A program made the position numbers and the translations under genes. A stretch of 64,000 nt of DNA from Fragum whitleyi. Taxonomy: Eukaryota; Mollusca; Bivalvia; Cardiida; Cardiidae. Position 1 is the stretch's first letter. Each line of letters begins with the position of its first letter. Positions 10,810 through 23,718 of this stretch are shown piece after piece. The notes beneath the pieces are model-generated. The model saw nothing but the letters and a program-made list of their open reading frames with translations. It ran no database searches and was not told the DNA's origin. Location: contig OX411548.1 of NCBI GenBank assembly GCA_948146395.1, positions 40,205,737 to 40,269,736 on the forward strand, given 5' to 3'.

Positions 10810-12770
10810 ATGAAAAACTATATATTAATAATGCTTTTGAACTGTTCTGGCTACCAAAGGAAAATCAGGCAGTTTTTATTTTAGGCAGTGGGATTGGGGG
10901 ATTCCTGATTGTGATATTTATGTGACATCAAGACATTCTGAAAGGTTTTACCTTGTTATGTGATATTCACAATTTCTTTAGACTTGATATGTTTGCTCTA
11001 CATGTATAGGTCTATGGCTAAAATACTCTGGTGTGTATGGACCAAATCTTATTATGCCCCATATTGAAAAGGATGGAGAAAGTTGCTTTGCACCTGTCTG
11101 TTTGTTACTTATGCCAAGTACTTATATCTTAACATTTTGTACTATCTCAAGCTGTAAAATTGATCAGTCTATTGTTTTTTAGGATAGCACAAGTTAGAGT
11201 TTTCATGTTTTATTTTCAGGCATTTTCATGTATAATTATTTGATAGCAAGAATACACATATTTAATATTTAACCATTTACCCTATAATTGGGTCTTTAAT
11301 TTCTTCAAAAATAGTGTTCTGAGTACACATATATCTTGGCAGGAGTAGTAGCAATCAATTTCAAGCTTTGTATTGAAAACCCTTATTATTTTCTTGTATT
11401 CATTACTTATAGATTCAAACATTTTAGATTCCCTACATGTTTTTCAGACTAAAGATTTCTTGTGAGCAGAACTCTCAAACTATATTACCATTCAATAAGA
11501 ACTTTTGTCCAATTATGGCATACAATTTTGTGACAAAACCTTATTGAGGGAGAATAGTCAATCTTCCAAGGCTCTTGTTTTTAGTTTACTGCAAAAAATA
11601 AACTGGAATTTAGCAGTGTAACAATTTTGTTTTTAATTTCCTGAGTAATTTCTTTTTGTTATTAAACTACATGTATATCAAAACAAAACAAAATAAAGCA
11701 AATTTTTGGCTGGAAAAAACAACAATTTATAATAAAAAAATGATCAATTTTGTCTTAAGGGTAGCAATGGACACATGGCATAATTTTTTCTGTCCAATGA
11801 TTTTTTTCTTGTTCACATATGTTGTAGATTAACACTGTATAGTCATTATAACAAATTTTGAAGGTACCTTTCCAAGCTTGTTTTCATGCTAGAGTTATCT
11901 GCCTTTGAGTGGTAATGGCCATTTTTTCAGTAAAATGGTTATATTCTTTTTAGGTCTAGTATACACTCGCTACCAGCAGATAGCTATAAAACACAAACAT
12001 GTTGATAAACCTTATGTAAACAATGGCTGTTTCCAAGGAAATTTCTCTTTAAAAATTACATTTGCATAATGTGCCTTCAAAAGTCAAAAATGCAATAATT
12101 TTCTTAATTTTAGGGGAGAAAATGCAACAAAAACCTTTTTTTTTTTTGATAAATTACCAAATGAATTTTTCCTATTTGCCTATCTGTTTAAGAACCATAT
12201 TTTTCTTCATATGGTAAAAAATTCAGAATACCTTTCCGTGCAAATAAGAAAGTTTTTCGTTATTTAATAGTGACCCCTCCTAATTGAATGACACTTATAA
12301 CATATTTTTATTGTTAAATTCAATGAACCAGTCATTCAATTGATATCAAATGTTGAAAAGTTGTTCAGTTATGAAATTTTTAACATTAGTTTTTTACATT
12401 ATTTCCATAAGCAGAAGCATATGAAAACCAGTCTTGTTATACAACACACAAAAAAGCCATAAAATAATTCAAACCCCACTTCTGGTTTATAGAGTCCAGA
12501 GGCCTCTGTCCATTGACACCTTATGATTTAAGTTTCAAGCCATTGCCATACAGTGTCCAATTTTGACAAAAAACACAACAAATTCAATGATAATGTGGGA
12601 AAAGAAAATTACTAGGTTTTGTTTATTATATTAACAATGTGCATATATCGATATAGTTTCAAAACAAGTCAGATATAAGGTAACAACCAGAATATGAGAG
12701 AAAAAAGAAATTACTTTTTTAATAAAAATCTCCTTTCTCTCTATATTTTATTAAGATTCATCATCTTTTT
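10810..12770. other. No gene seen; very AT-rich sequence
   Basis: Homopolymer A/T runs and dense stops. An AATAAA occurs near 11692 but cannot be tied to a transcript. Confidence 0.5.
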
Positions 12771-14050
12771 AACTCAGCTGAGTATGGAGTGCTCAAGGTG
12801 AGCTAATATGATCCGCCTGTTGCCTGTTATCCGTCTGTCCATCTGACCATCTGTCTGTCTGTTAAAAATTACAACATTTCTTCTTCTTTGAAACTATTGA
12901 TCTGACCAAATTGCACAAATATGATCTTTTGGTGATACCTGTTCAAAATACTTCAAAGATTTTGAATTTGTGTCAAAATAGGGTCAAATGGTCAAATCTT
13001 AAGAAAAGTCGTCTCCACTGAAACTACTTTTCAGAATAGGAGCAAATTTCATAGATGTGATTCTTGAGTCATGCTTTTTCAAAATATTTCAAAGATTTTA
13101 TATTTTGGTCAAAATGGGGTTAAAACTAGGGTCCAACAAAGGTTCCAAAGGTCAAATCTTTAGATAATCTTCTTCTTTTAAATTATTTGTCAGAATTTAA
13201 CTAAACAGCATAGACATGATCCTTGGGTCAAGCAATATCAAAATACTCAAAAGAAAATTGACTCTATGTTAAAAAAAGGGTCTAAATAGGGTTAAATGAG
13301 GTCAAAGGTCGAAATCGTATTTTTGCTCTAGAGGTCACAATTTTTGCTCAATCTTTCTCAAACTTGCTCAGGATGTTTGTCTAGGCCTTAAACAGATCCA
13401 TACACATTTCAATTGCAATCCAACTTAGGTCAAGGGAAAATGTACTTTATAGACCAATAGCCATCTCTCTTAAGCTTGCTTAGGATGTTTGTCTGGTCAT
13501 AAGAAAGGGCCTTATTGATTTTGGATACTTTCCAAAGTATGTCAAGGGAAAAGGAGCCTTAAAGACTATATAGCCACACTTTTCCTTTTTTTTATCTGTA
13601 AACCAAGATTTTGACCCTACATGACCCGATAAAAATTTTGTGTTTGATTTCACCATGGCAATCAATCGGAAAGGTCAATTAAAAACTAGGTCTCAATGAA
13701 AAAGGAGCTGTAATTGCTTCTTCCTTGTAATCATTGGACAGATGTATATATATATATATATATATAGTGTTGCAAAATATTAAAAGTATTTATCAATATG
13801 GTTGCACTGTAAGAATGTAAATTGAAATTAGAACATTTCTGTATACATGTTTTATTTTTCAAAGAAGGCACTTGCTAAAATATTGAAAAAAGAGTTTATA
13901 ATTTATAGTGTAGAAGTAAACATTAATGATTTTGCTGAATTATGGGGCCTTACTTGTGATTTGATTATCCTTTAAGGCAATTCATTTTGATGAGGCAGGA
14001 GTCAAGGACACGAAGGTGAGCAATATAGGACCAATATGTTCCTCTTGTTG
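12771..14050 (+). repeat. Dispersed bivalve-type repeat ('gtgctcaaggtgagct' class)
   Basis: Starts 'ctcagctgagtatggagtgc', followed by a cct/gtctgtc-rich stretch. The body repeats the theme 'gaaactattgatctgaccaa...ttttggtgat...caaaatacttcaaag' several times. It ends with 'ggtgagcaatataggacc...gttcctcttgttg'. The repeated sentences suggest internal degenerate tandem structure. A related piece is inverted at 63655-63975. Confidence 0.6.
13743..13768. repeat. (TA)n microsatellite
   Basis: About 13 uninterrupted TA units. Confidence 0.9.
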
Positions 14051-14317
14051 ATAATCATAACACATGGAAGGATTTAATAAGGAGATTTTGACACTACAGA
14101 TCGTTATTAGCTCCTTGGCTAGACTAAGGATGCTATTGTTATGGTGTTGAGCCCAATTAGTCCAATGTTAGTTACTCTGTATGCCCTTGCTTTTGCAAGT
14201 AAATTCCTTGGTTCACATATGTACTTTGTACTCAACCCTTGTAATGATGAAAAAAAACCTTTGCTAAATTACTTTAAAATCAAAGTGCTGAAAGCACAAA
14301 TTGTGTGTCAGTATTTA

Positions 14318-15098
14318 TTAGCTCCACTGGCTGAAGGCCAGCAAGCTATTGTCATGGTGGTGAGTCCGTTGTGCGTGCGTCTGTCTGTCCGTCCGTACGT
14401 GCTTAAACTTTTTCTTTTAACATCTTGTTCTCCCAAAGTAGTAGGTTGATTTTCATGAAACTTGGTTCAAATGTTCCTTGGGTGACCCTCTTTTAAAATT
14501 GTCAAAGAAATTTTGATTGACCCCCAAATAAGGGCTTGGCATTTTTTCACTTTGAAATCTTTAAAAATCTTCTCCTCCCAAAGCACTGGGCCAAATTCGA
14601 TGAAACTTGGCATGGATGTTCCTTTGGTGACCCTTTACTTTAATTGTTCAAGAAATTTTGATACACCCAAAAATATGGGTGTGGCAGGGCAGGGCTTATT
14701 TTGAGCCCGAAATCTTAGAAAGACATCTCCTCCTTAACCACTGGGCTGATTTCAATGAAACTTTACCAGAAGTTCCTTGGGTGACCCTTTTTCAAAATTG
14801 TTCGTGAAATTTTGATTATCCCATAGATTTGGGTGTGGTAGGGTAGGGCTTATTTTGAGCATGGTATCTTTGAAAGACATCTCCTACTGAACCTAATGGT
14901 TTAATAAGATAGGTAAAGGGATGCAGGTTCATGGAGATTGAGTATAGTGGTGAAATGTGAGCCATACCCAGTTAACTATTATAAAATAGGTCTTAAGAGA
15001 TTTCAAGTATTGTATTCATTAAAAGAAAGCTTTATTTAATGAAATTCTAGAGATGTTTAAGCCAGTGGAGCGATACAGGCCCTCTTGGGCCTCTTGTT
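14318..15098 (+). repeat. Dispersed repeat with 'agctccactggc' ends
   Basis: The left end 'agctccactggctgaaggcc' and right end 'gccagtggagcgatacaggc' are inverted versions of each other. The interior repeats 'aaacttgg...atgttcctt(t/g)ggtgaccct' three times at roughly 170-base spacing. A short extra copy of the left end lies at 14108-14150. No coding capacity. Confidence 0.6.
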
Positions 15099-15560
15099 TT
15101 CATAATGTAATTCTTAAAGCTTTCTGTTTTGAAAAAAGAAAATCAGGCGATATATACTAAGATCATACTGCATATATGTGCAGTCTGATCTTTATCTATA
15201 CTACCTGTCAATGCAGTAATATTCGGGTATCAGAATGACCAGGGTTGAACTGACCCTTGAGGGTCGTGTTTTGGATATCCACCATCCTATGTCAACAGCC
15301 TCTAAACTTTCTGGGGGCCATATTAACTTTTAGCTCTCTTGAACAGAAAGTGCTCAAGTATAGAATTGTCTCGGTCACCGTCTGTTCAACCGCATATTTG
15401 TTTGTTAGTCTTTCTCAATTTCTTCTATAAAAAAAGACATCATAGGGTAGGCGGAGAGTTCGCCCTGCTCATATGCTGCTATAAATGGGTTCGATAGACT
15501 TTAAAAAAGAAGATAAATGTGCTCTGGCATAGTTTCGAACTCCTTTAAGCTGGTAAAACA

Positions 15561-15843
15561 GCCGCCGGCAAAGCGCAATTGGTAGCGCTTCGGCCTTCCA
15601 TTATCGAGGGCTTCGATCCCCGTCGGCGGCACTAATCCTGTCCGACAATTTGTCTTCCAACAATGTGTTGACTATTGTAGACCAATGAGAAATAGCAGCT
15701 GGAGGCTAGGGAAGGTTATAGGCCCTTATGGTTGTATTGGTGCGTGAAATACCAGGAATCTGTTGTTAGGTGCTCCAACCGCCACGATATAACTGAATGT
15801 TTGTTGAAAGCAGCGTAAAACACCATTCAGTCAAAACAAACTA
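15561..15843 (+). mobile_element. tRNA-derived SINE, family 1
   Basis: Same head, body and tail as the copy at 4137. Flanked by an imperfect 14-base duplication, AAGCTGGTAAAACA at 15547-15560 and AAGCTGGTACAACA from 15844. Confidence 0.85.
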
Positions 15844-15859
15844 AAGCTGGTACAACAAA

Positions 15860-16834
15860 ATCTAGCAATTTCTTTTTAAGAGTCTCGAATTGTCAGATGC
15901 ATTATGATATACGTATAGTGATAAGCCTTTTAAAACAGTAAAGATGGTTAATTTTATATCCACTCGTTTTCTTATAAAACCTAATGACAATTATTGCAAC
16001 AAAGATTCAAACGGATTTAGATAAGAATAAAAAGGAAATTTTGTAAAGTTTCTCTTGACCAACTTTTAGGTCAATTAGCCTACTGCTTTGTATGTGTTGA
16101 ATTCAAATGGCTTTCTACATGAGAAATTTAATACAATGTACAACATGTACCTTGTGTCACATTCGCTCATCATATTTAACATGAAATTTGGTCAAGTTTT
16201 GAGAAGTTATCTCGGATAAGCGATAAACAGTATGTTTCTCTTGTTCTAGTCGACGAAATATTTCGAATTGTTTGCTTATTCATTAGAGATTCATTTCTTA
16301 AGCTCAACTTGAAACGAAGGGCTTATGCGTAGCTATTCTGATTCCTGAGTACCAGTCGTGTGACATTATACGTCATAAGTTTTCGACGATTTTTACGACG
16401 ACGAAAGTAGACGTATATTAGTATATTTGTCTTCTTTGACTGTCCGTACTTACGGACGCCGGCCCCTGCCTACGGCCGTAAGTGTACATCTTTTGAACGT
16501 AAATCCTACAATAATTAACGTTTTTTTGGGGGTAAAATTTGGCTGAATTTGCCTAGTCTCCAGACCTTGCTCATATTAGCGGGGAAAAACGAAATTCTTT
16601 CTCGAAATAATGATACGGAGTATATTGTGAGTCTAGAATGCCTACTTGTCGTCTTCTGCTCCTAATCAATTTGTGTAAGATGAAAAGAATTGGTAGATAT
16701 ATACCTTAGAGGAGATCTACAAGCATCGTTCAAAATTAAAAATTCTAATTTCACAGTGGTTGCTACGGCAACAGAAATAGATTAAAATGGTGAGTTTTTA
16801 GAGTAGCCTCTGAGGACTTTGGACATTGATATAG
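15860..16834. other. No gene seen; holds an RFX-like X-box palindrome
   Basis: The palindrome GTTGCTACGGCAAC lies at 16759-16772. A fragment of the 'cgtatattagtat' repeat lies near 16410. No coding exons recognised. Confidence 0.4.
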
Positions 16835-17078
16835 TAGCCTGTGCGCGATATTTGCAACAATGTCATTTGTGCTCAAAGCACATACTTAGAGCAGCTAGAT
16901 AACTAAACAATGCACAATATAATATATTATGATAATATTGGGTGATCGCCTGAACAAGGGTTTGAAAGAACTAATCGATGTACATTCAGCATAGCAAAAA
17001 TTCTGATAAGTCTGGGTGCGTGCATAGGCTTTGCTTTGCACACAAACGAATCCGTTAGAAATGGCAAGAACAGGCTAA
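16835..17078 (+). repeat. MITE family C, diverged copy
   Basis: Left end 'agcctgtgcgcgatatttgc' and right end 'ggcaagaacaggcta' match the inverted ends of the clearer copies at 35730 and 39739. Confidence 0.55.
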
Positions 17079-17079
17079 T

Positions 17080-18465
17080 CTAGTGTCTCTCAGATGAATC
17101 TCGACAAAATTGGTTCAAATGACGACCCGTTCAAGTTTCCATCAGCTCTGGGCACGCTATATATTCTGAACAACAAAATTAAAACATCACCTTCCAGCGA
17201 CAAGTAATTCTTCTCCGATCGATTTGCTGATATTATAGTATTTTATACCGGCCGAATACTAAGTAAAAGTAAAATTTATCCTTAAACTCATACTGACTTG
17301 AGTATAGACTCTGGAATACGATTAACATGTTTTCCACTCGATCAACAGATCGAATGCAATGTACGAAATAAAAGCTGGCCAAGTAACGCGGCATATGAAG
17401 GTTGTTACGAAACAAAAAGAAAAAAAAAACGTGTGCACGCACAAGCCAAGTTTTTGAGTTTGACTGTAGCGTTACATTGAATTGGGGTGCTCTATCGTGT
17501 AATGGTCATATTGAACTGCATTACAATGCGTTATGATCGGATATTTTTTTTTACTTTCTAGGTAATCATTTTTCAAAGAGTAACCGCTTTTCTATGTCAT
17601 TGCCCATTAATCACATCTTATTATGGATTTTCTTCGAGAGTAACGTTTTTAAGGCCATTTCTCTCAACGGCCAGAATTATCACGAATCGAGCTTATCTGA
17701 AACGAGCTTGCCATGAGAAAAAGAGCACTAAAAACCGAATTTTTTGCCGGATTAAGGCAGCATGCAGAGCAAATTGATAGCCAGACCGTGTGTTACTTTC
17801 AGTAAAATGCCGTAAGACACGTGTCTTACGTTCCTTCAGAATAATATCGCATATAAACTCCATGCCAGAAAAACTGTTCATTATCTTTTTCACATGCTTT
17901 CTTTGTGTGCCATGTTTGCAATAACCATTTATTGTTAATGAGTTCAGCAAATAAATATTGTATTGTAATGTATTGTATTGTATAAACTCGCGCTATTGAC
18001 TTTTACTAGGTGATGAAATTGTGTCTGATTTCGAGAATTTGATTTTGGGGGTTAACGTCTCTGTGTGTTGGAACTTTTCAATGCGTGTGTATACGGTTCA
18101 TCCGTTTTGTCACGAATCAAAAGTTGGTTTATATTTAGTTTGGTATAATCATTTTTCCAAGGTTCAGAATTTTGAAAAGTTTTATCTGAAAACCACAGTG
18201 ATATGTTATTTTTGTTGTTGAGTATATTATAAAGGAACAAAAAGATAATCTTATGCATCAACCAGAGAAAAACAAAAAGCATAACTTTTGTATTATGGTA
18301 ACTTTACAAAATGTTTTGCTTGACGACAAATCCATAAAATAACCATAGAACCACATTTTGGCATTGCCTGGACACCTATAACTCTACATATAAAAAGCCT
18401 TTGACATGCAATTTTGTTTTCATCATACTGTTTTTCGCGCTTTACTGCAGTAATAAACACCAAGA
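17080..18465. other. No gene seen
   Basis: Contains a perfect 20-base palindrome at 17811-17830 centred on CACGTG and a short (GTATT)n run near 17955-17985. Small reading frames here have no support. Confidence 0.45.
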
Positions 18466-18467
18466 AA

Positions 18468-18612
18468 AGGATCAGGTCAATGATTTCGGAATTAAATTGA
18501 ATTAGGAAGAGATATTTAAAATACCAAAGGGAGGTGAAAGAATGTCGCTTATTTCGTTTATAACCAACGAAATTACCGGCATTCTTTTACCTCCCCTTAT
18601 TAAAATCTACGC
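18468..18612 (+). repeat. MITE family A, partial degenerate copy
   Basis: Keeps the left arm from 'caatgatttcggaattaaat' through the hairpin 'gggaggtgaaag...cttttacctcccc', then loses similarity. Confidence 0.6.
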
Positions 18613-18730
18613 ACTGTTCTTCAATTTGTATATTAACGGACCTTTCAAACGATTCGAAATCCATACCATCAAATAAATATAGGATAGTTTGATAGGTTTG
18701 AAAAAACAGTCAGCGACGTCTAGTGGTATA

Positions 18731-19411
18731 TACTCAGCAAAAAAAGAAACTTAACATGACTTACTAAGGGCTGCAATGTCGCTATAAAACCACACAGAAT
18801 GAAATGCTACTATTACATGATACTTAAAAGCAATATCCGTCGGTTTATGGAAGGTTCAGCACCGGATGTCCGTTAAACGAGGGTTTTATCAGTGGTCGAA
18901 GGACAAAGGGGTGGATTTCAAAAACTACAGAAATGAAAGAAAGCGTATCGGTGATGTTTTTGGTATCTTCCTTGAAATTTTCGTGCTTAAAGTCGTTTCG
19001 ATATAATAAGTGACCAATGTCTGAGCTTAAACAACCATAATTGTCTTGTAGTTATCCTTCCTTTAATGGATTGAGTGAGGAAAAAATGCGATCGTAACAA
19101 CACCTCTACATGACGTCACAAGGGGCCTATCATATCTCGAGCGATACCTTTAGAGGTTGCGAATGGATTTTTTTAAAACCAATAATATTGGTTTTAACGT
19201 CATTTTCAATAGTTTTACATTTAAAATACGACGCCTGGTTAACTTTGGATAGCTCAACACGAGTATGTGACCAAAATCGGAAGTGACAGACGCATTCTAT
19301 CGCGCAAAATTATTCGTCTGTGTATTCTCTGTCGTTAAAGTTGGCGTATAGTCACTGTTAGTCATTCAAAACAGACAACGAAGTATGTAAAGTTTCTTTT
19401 TTTGCTGAGAA
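18731..19411. repeat. Non-autonomous Tc1/mariner-type element with TA target site
   Basis: The ends are inverted: left 'tactcagcaaaaaaagaaac', right 'gtttctttttttgctgagaa', each next to TA. About 680 bases with no transposase frame. Confidence 0.7.
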
Positions 19412-19439
19412 TACACGTAGTCTGCATGTATCGATTTAC

Positions 19440-19494
19440 AAAAAATAAATAAATAAATAAATAAATGAATAAATAAATAAATAAATAAAAATAA
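19440..19494. repeat. (AAAT)n microsatellite
   Basis: About 13 units of aaat with one 'gaat' variant. Confidence 0.9.
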
Positions 19495-20370
19495 AGGAAA
19501 TATCCCGGATTTTGTCGGCTATTTACATGAATTATTAGCTTAGGTTTTTAAACATTGTCACTTGGCCTTTTTCAAGTTTTTGTTGCGCTGTTTTCGAAAT
19601 TAACAAGCAATATCTATATTTTTTCCTTCTTCAATGTATTTCCATTTCTTTACGAAAAGAAAGATCAAGTTGCCGTTTTGATTTTTAAACAATTAATGTA
19701 CACTAAGCCTATACCAATCGCATCTTTATTATGAATGAAATTGGCATACATTTAACTGGTATTATACCGGTGATGGAAATGGTAAAATGTTCTTAAATTA
19801 TCGCATCTCAATGCCAGTCATATTTCTTATCAAACTAAATCATTTAGATAACTATTTTAGTTATGAAAACATTAAGAATTGTTCACTAGTACAACCATCT
19901 ATTATCCCTATGTCGTCCATTTTGGAAAACGTTCGCCTTGCTAACTGTTCGCCTATCCGCCATTTTGGAAAACGTTCGCATGGCTAACGGTCCGTTCAGT
20001 TTGCTACCGCTAGCTGAAAAAACGTTAGCGGCGAGCGCTTTTCGATCCTGAACGCAGGGCTTTCGAGGTTCACGTGCACGACACACTTCCATCGTTTATC
20101 TGTAAATTTGTAAACGCTCGAAGTTGTATCTGTGATAGTATTCCCGTCCCGCGCGGGTCCCGTTGTTGTTACTTTTCAGTGATCCACAATTAGGAGCCAG
20201 CACTGTGTTCAGGCTGACAAACATTCAATGTCTATCTGTATGTTCGATGCTTATCTGTTTGTCTGTCTGTCTTTCTTTCAATTTCTGTCTTTACGCCTTT
20301 CTGAATCTCAAATGTCTGTCTTTTTTTTATTTAGACATTTGTTGACTGTTTGTAATATGTAGTTTGTTTA

Positions 20371-20471
20371 ATTGTTCGTCCGTTTGTTTGTTAATAGTTT
20401 ATATTATTGTTTATTTTGTAAATTATTCGATATGTATGTACATTATCTTTGGTGAAAGGAGGAAAACTAAA

Positions 20472-20502
<31 letters not shown>

Positions 20503-20869
20503 TGTATGTATGTATGTATGTATGTATGTATGTATGTATGTATGTATGTATGTATGTATGTATGTATGTATGTATGTATGTATGTATGTATGTATGTATG
20601 TATGTATGTATGTATGTATGTCAGCCTGAACGCAGGCTTATTGAAATACTGTTCCCTGATTGACCATTTAGTTTCGAGCGACTCGCCTATAGCGTGGTCT
20701 AAATTATCGTTAAGATAAGCTTGAGTAATCAAATAGTAAATCCAAAATTTTAATGAACCATTTAATTAATTGTTCGTCCGTTTGTTTGTTAATAGTTTAT
20801 ATTATTGTTTATTTTGTAAATTATTCGATATGTATGTACATTATCTTTGGTGAAAGGAGGAAAACTAAA

Positions 20870-20900
<31 letters not shown>

Positions 20901-21186
20901 TGTATGTATGTATGTATGTATGTATGTATGTATGTATGTATGTATGTATGTATGTATGTATGTATGTATGTATGTATGTATGTATGTATGTATGTATGTA
21001 TGTATGTATGTATGTATGTATGTATGTATGTATGTATGTATGTATGTCAGCCTGAACGCAGGCTTATTGAAATACTGTTCCCTGATTGACCATTTAGTTT
21101 CGAGCGACTCGCCTATAGCGTGGTCTAAATTATCGTTAAGATAAGCTTGAGTAATCAAATAGTAAATCCAAAATTTTAATGAACCA
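20371..21186. repeat. Tandem duplication of a ~400-base unit carrying a TATG microsatellite
   Basis: 20371-20760 and 20769-21186 are nearly identical outside the microsatellite, from 'attgttcgtccgtttg' to 'tttaatgaacca'. The (TATG)n blocks are 20473-20621 and 20871-21047, differing by seven units. Their apparent long reading frames (repeats of VCMY or IHTY) are products of the four-base repeat. Confidence 0.9.
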
Positions 21187-21417
21187 ATATTCATTCCACT
21201 CTACGTTTTGAAAAAATGAATAAAATTACATAGAAATAAATAAATGTTTCAACTTACATTTGAAGCAGTAATTTTCACTATTATTCCGAAGTATACCCGA
21301 TGCCATGGCCCATTCACAGTTTTGTCTACATGCACCTTCTTATTATCATGTTTCACGTGAATGCGATGGACAATTTAATATCTCGAACTTAGAGCGGTTT
21401 TTCCCATTTAATGCACC

Positions 21418-22045
21418 ACCGAGGTTGTTCGTATATTGGTATCATAATCTCCGTCTGTCCGTCCGTCCGTCCCGATGTCAGTTCATCCGTACGTCCGTCC
21501 GTATGTCCATATCTTGTGATCGCAACTTCTCCTTCATTTACGGTCCGATTTGGATAAAACTTTCACAAATGTTCCTAGTCACCTTACCTAGCACATTTTC
21601 TAATACGGTTCTGGTCCAATGATTATTCGGGAAGATACAGATGCTGGACTTAGTGAATTACTAGGAAATTTCAGTTTATCGGTCTTTATTCTCTACCCTT
21701 TGAGATATTGAGCTAATTATTGGTATGTGAGTCTGTAGATCAAGAAGATACGGTTGCTGGATTAAGACAATTACTATGAAATTTCAGTTTTTGGACTTTT
21801 TTCAACACCCTTTGAGATATTGAGCTAATATTGGTGTGTGAGTCCGCATCAATGAGTTATAGATCAAGTTCGAGTTTAGATCATGTCTAATGATATTTTA
21901 GGAAGATACGAATGCTGGAAAAAGACAATTACAAGGAAATTTCAGGTACAATATGAGTTACAGATCAAGAACAGCTACCTGTTGTATATAGAAAGCACTT
22001 TTGTGGCGGCGTATATTATGACAACGGCACTCTTGTTTAAAGTCA
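21418..22045 (+). repeat. Dispersed repeat ('gtccgtccgtccgt' / 'ggcggcgtata' class)
   Basis: Starts with 'cgtatattggtatcataatc' and a gtccgtccgt stretch. The interior repeats 'ttgagatattgagctaat' and 'gaagatacgg..gctgga'. It ends 'tgtggcggcgtatattatga'. The same element is nested in a MITE at 48634-49390. Confidence 0.7.
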
Positions 22046-22555
22046 TTTTTGGCACGAAACACACTTTGGGATCGACAATTGCGAACATATAGGCCTTTCA
22101 ACTTTAAAAATAAAAATCATAATGATAAATATTTAAAAAAATCAATTATTGGCTTTCCTCCCCTGATCCCCTATTTATCGCCCCACAACCACAATTCTCT
22201 CTATCCAATCTCTCTCTGTTTATATACCCTCAGCGCTTTTTGTTTGTTTGATTTTTTTTCTTGCGTTTTTATGTTTTACCATGTAACTTGATCTGACATT
22301 AATGAAATTGTGCTTACGATAAATGATCTCAAAAATGCCATGTAGACCATCGTACTTATTCCTTTTGTGCACAGAACACATTCACCAAGGGACACTAAAT
22401 GATATATTTAATAATAAGTAAATAATAGATAAATAAATGAATACATAAATAAATTATAAATAACGATATAACTCTGACATAATTGAAATTGTAAACGACT
22501 TGTTCTTGGAGAAATAGGTAGCTATTTATATATTTGTTGCAAATCTAATTAAAAG

Positions 22556-22574
22556 AGAGGGGGGGGGGGGGGGT
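22556..22574. repeat. Poly-G run
   Basis: About 17 consecutive G, a likely site of length error in the assembly. Confidence 0.8.
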
Positions 22575-22717
22575 AGTGAATATCGCTAATTAAGTGGTAT
22601 TGGTTTGCCTTTCTTTAATTTCACTCAAAACTCAACTCATCACGCACATTCAATTTCATTCCGAATTCATTCCGAAACCACTGACCTTGTCAATTTCACG
22701 ATGTTGATCTAGAACTG
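22575..22717 (-). repeat. MITE family A, partial reverse copy
   Basis: Keeps the right third from 'aatatcgctaatt' to 'caatttcacgatgttgatct' and the terminal CTG. Its TA is shared with the next copy. Confidence 0.7.
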
Positions 22718-22719
22718 TA

Positions 22720-23395
22720 TTAACATCATGAAATTCACACTCATTTCGATCAAAACCATGCAAACCCCCTCGATCGCTCAGTGCTCCAATCATTCATTGC
22801 ACACACTTACTCTTACCATTATAAAACGCTTCAAATTTTAAATAACACTTCGAAATCGTTAAGAAAGATCCAGTTTTCAATCGAATAGATTAAAAAATGC
22901 TTGATTTTATTGGCTGGTGTTGTTTTTTAAACGATTGTTTTTCCATAAGGACACAGTTGGTTGAGCACCGGACTTCAAAACCATTGAAGTTCGAAGGCGT
23001 GGGTTCAAACCCGGGCTGGCACACTAACAAGCTAATTTTCTTTCGGATGAGACGTTAACCGAGGCCCCGTGAGACGGTGCTTTTCACCGAGCACGTTAAA
23101 GAACCATGACGGATCTCAGCAGTAGTTTCGTCATATATTCTTGCACTATCCCCCGTAACAACTAATCGTTTTCTTGGGGCGTCGCTCATATGGGCTTATG
23201 CTACGGTAGCGACGATAAATAAACGAAAATATACACATGAAGACACAAAATCAGAGCAGTACGAAAATTTTATTTACGGGAGATAAAAAAGATATCGCCA
23301 ATTCCGTCCAATTGGAAGAACTTATCGATTATGTTTAATCTCCCTGAAAAATCATTCAAAAATCAATAATCACACTCATTCAAAGAAATCCATAG
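22720..23395 (-). repeat. MITE family A, reverse copy split by a SINE
   Basis: The left end 'taacatcatgaaattcacac' starts one base after the TA that ends the previous copy. Its body is interrupted at 22956-23235 by a SINE and resumes with 'catgaagacacaaaatcag' and the hairpin region. The far right end is lost. Confidence 0.75.
22956..23235 (+). mobile_element. tRNA-headed SINE, family 3, nested in a MITE
   Basis: Head with B-box 'gggttcaaacccgggctgg'. The conserved body contains 'gatgagacgttaaccgaggc' and 'gcacgttaaagaacc'. Flanked by the near-identical pair CATAAGGACACA (22944-22955) and CATGAAGACACA (23236-23247), read as the target duplication in the host MITE. Confidence 0.75.
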
Positions 23396-23417
23396 CCGAT
23401 CAGAAAGCGTCAAAAAT

Positions 23418-23678
23418 GTTACCCGTTACACAAAAATGGACCATCTAGGAATTCTGTAAAACAGACTTTTGAAAAAAGAGATTGATTCGAGTACATGTCA
23501 AGCACAGGTCACATTTTAAAAATTCTTTCACAGGAAGTTAGATTAGTCATTCTAGATTCAGAAAATCAGCTGAGTGCGTGAAGCTTCGACCCTAGTCAGC
23601 TTGCGCAGTTCGCGCAGTCTGACTTGGATCGACACTTTACGCACCACACAGTTTGGCCTTTTTCGCGTGACGGGTAAC
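23418..23678. repeat. MITE family B
   Basis: About 260 bases with inverted ends 'gttacccgttacacaaaaa' and 'tttttcgcgtgacgggtaac'. The interior 'gaccctagtcag...gcgcagtctgac' matches the copy at 34444-34700. Confidence 0.75.
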
Positions 23679-23718
23679 TACTATGTTTTTCGTGAAGCAT
23701 AATGATCAAAGTACCACC

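Noticed and set aside
17693..17950. 85-codon minus-strand frame
   Set aside because: No recognisable domain, no conserved neighbours, and it overlaps a perfect palindrome.
19440..19494. CRISPR-like or tandem array
   Set aside because: Simple AAAT microsatellite; no spacer-repeat organisation anywhere in the window.
20364..21194. Long open frames on both strands made of VCMY or IHTY repeats
   Set aside because: A four-base repeat without a stop is open in every frame; the protein is only the microsatellite translated.
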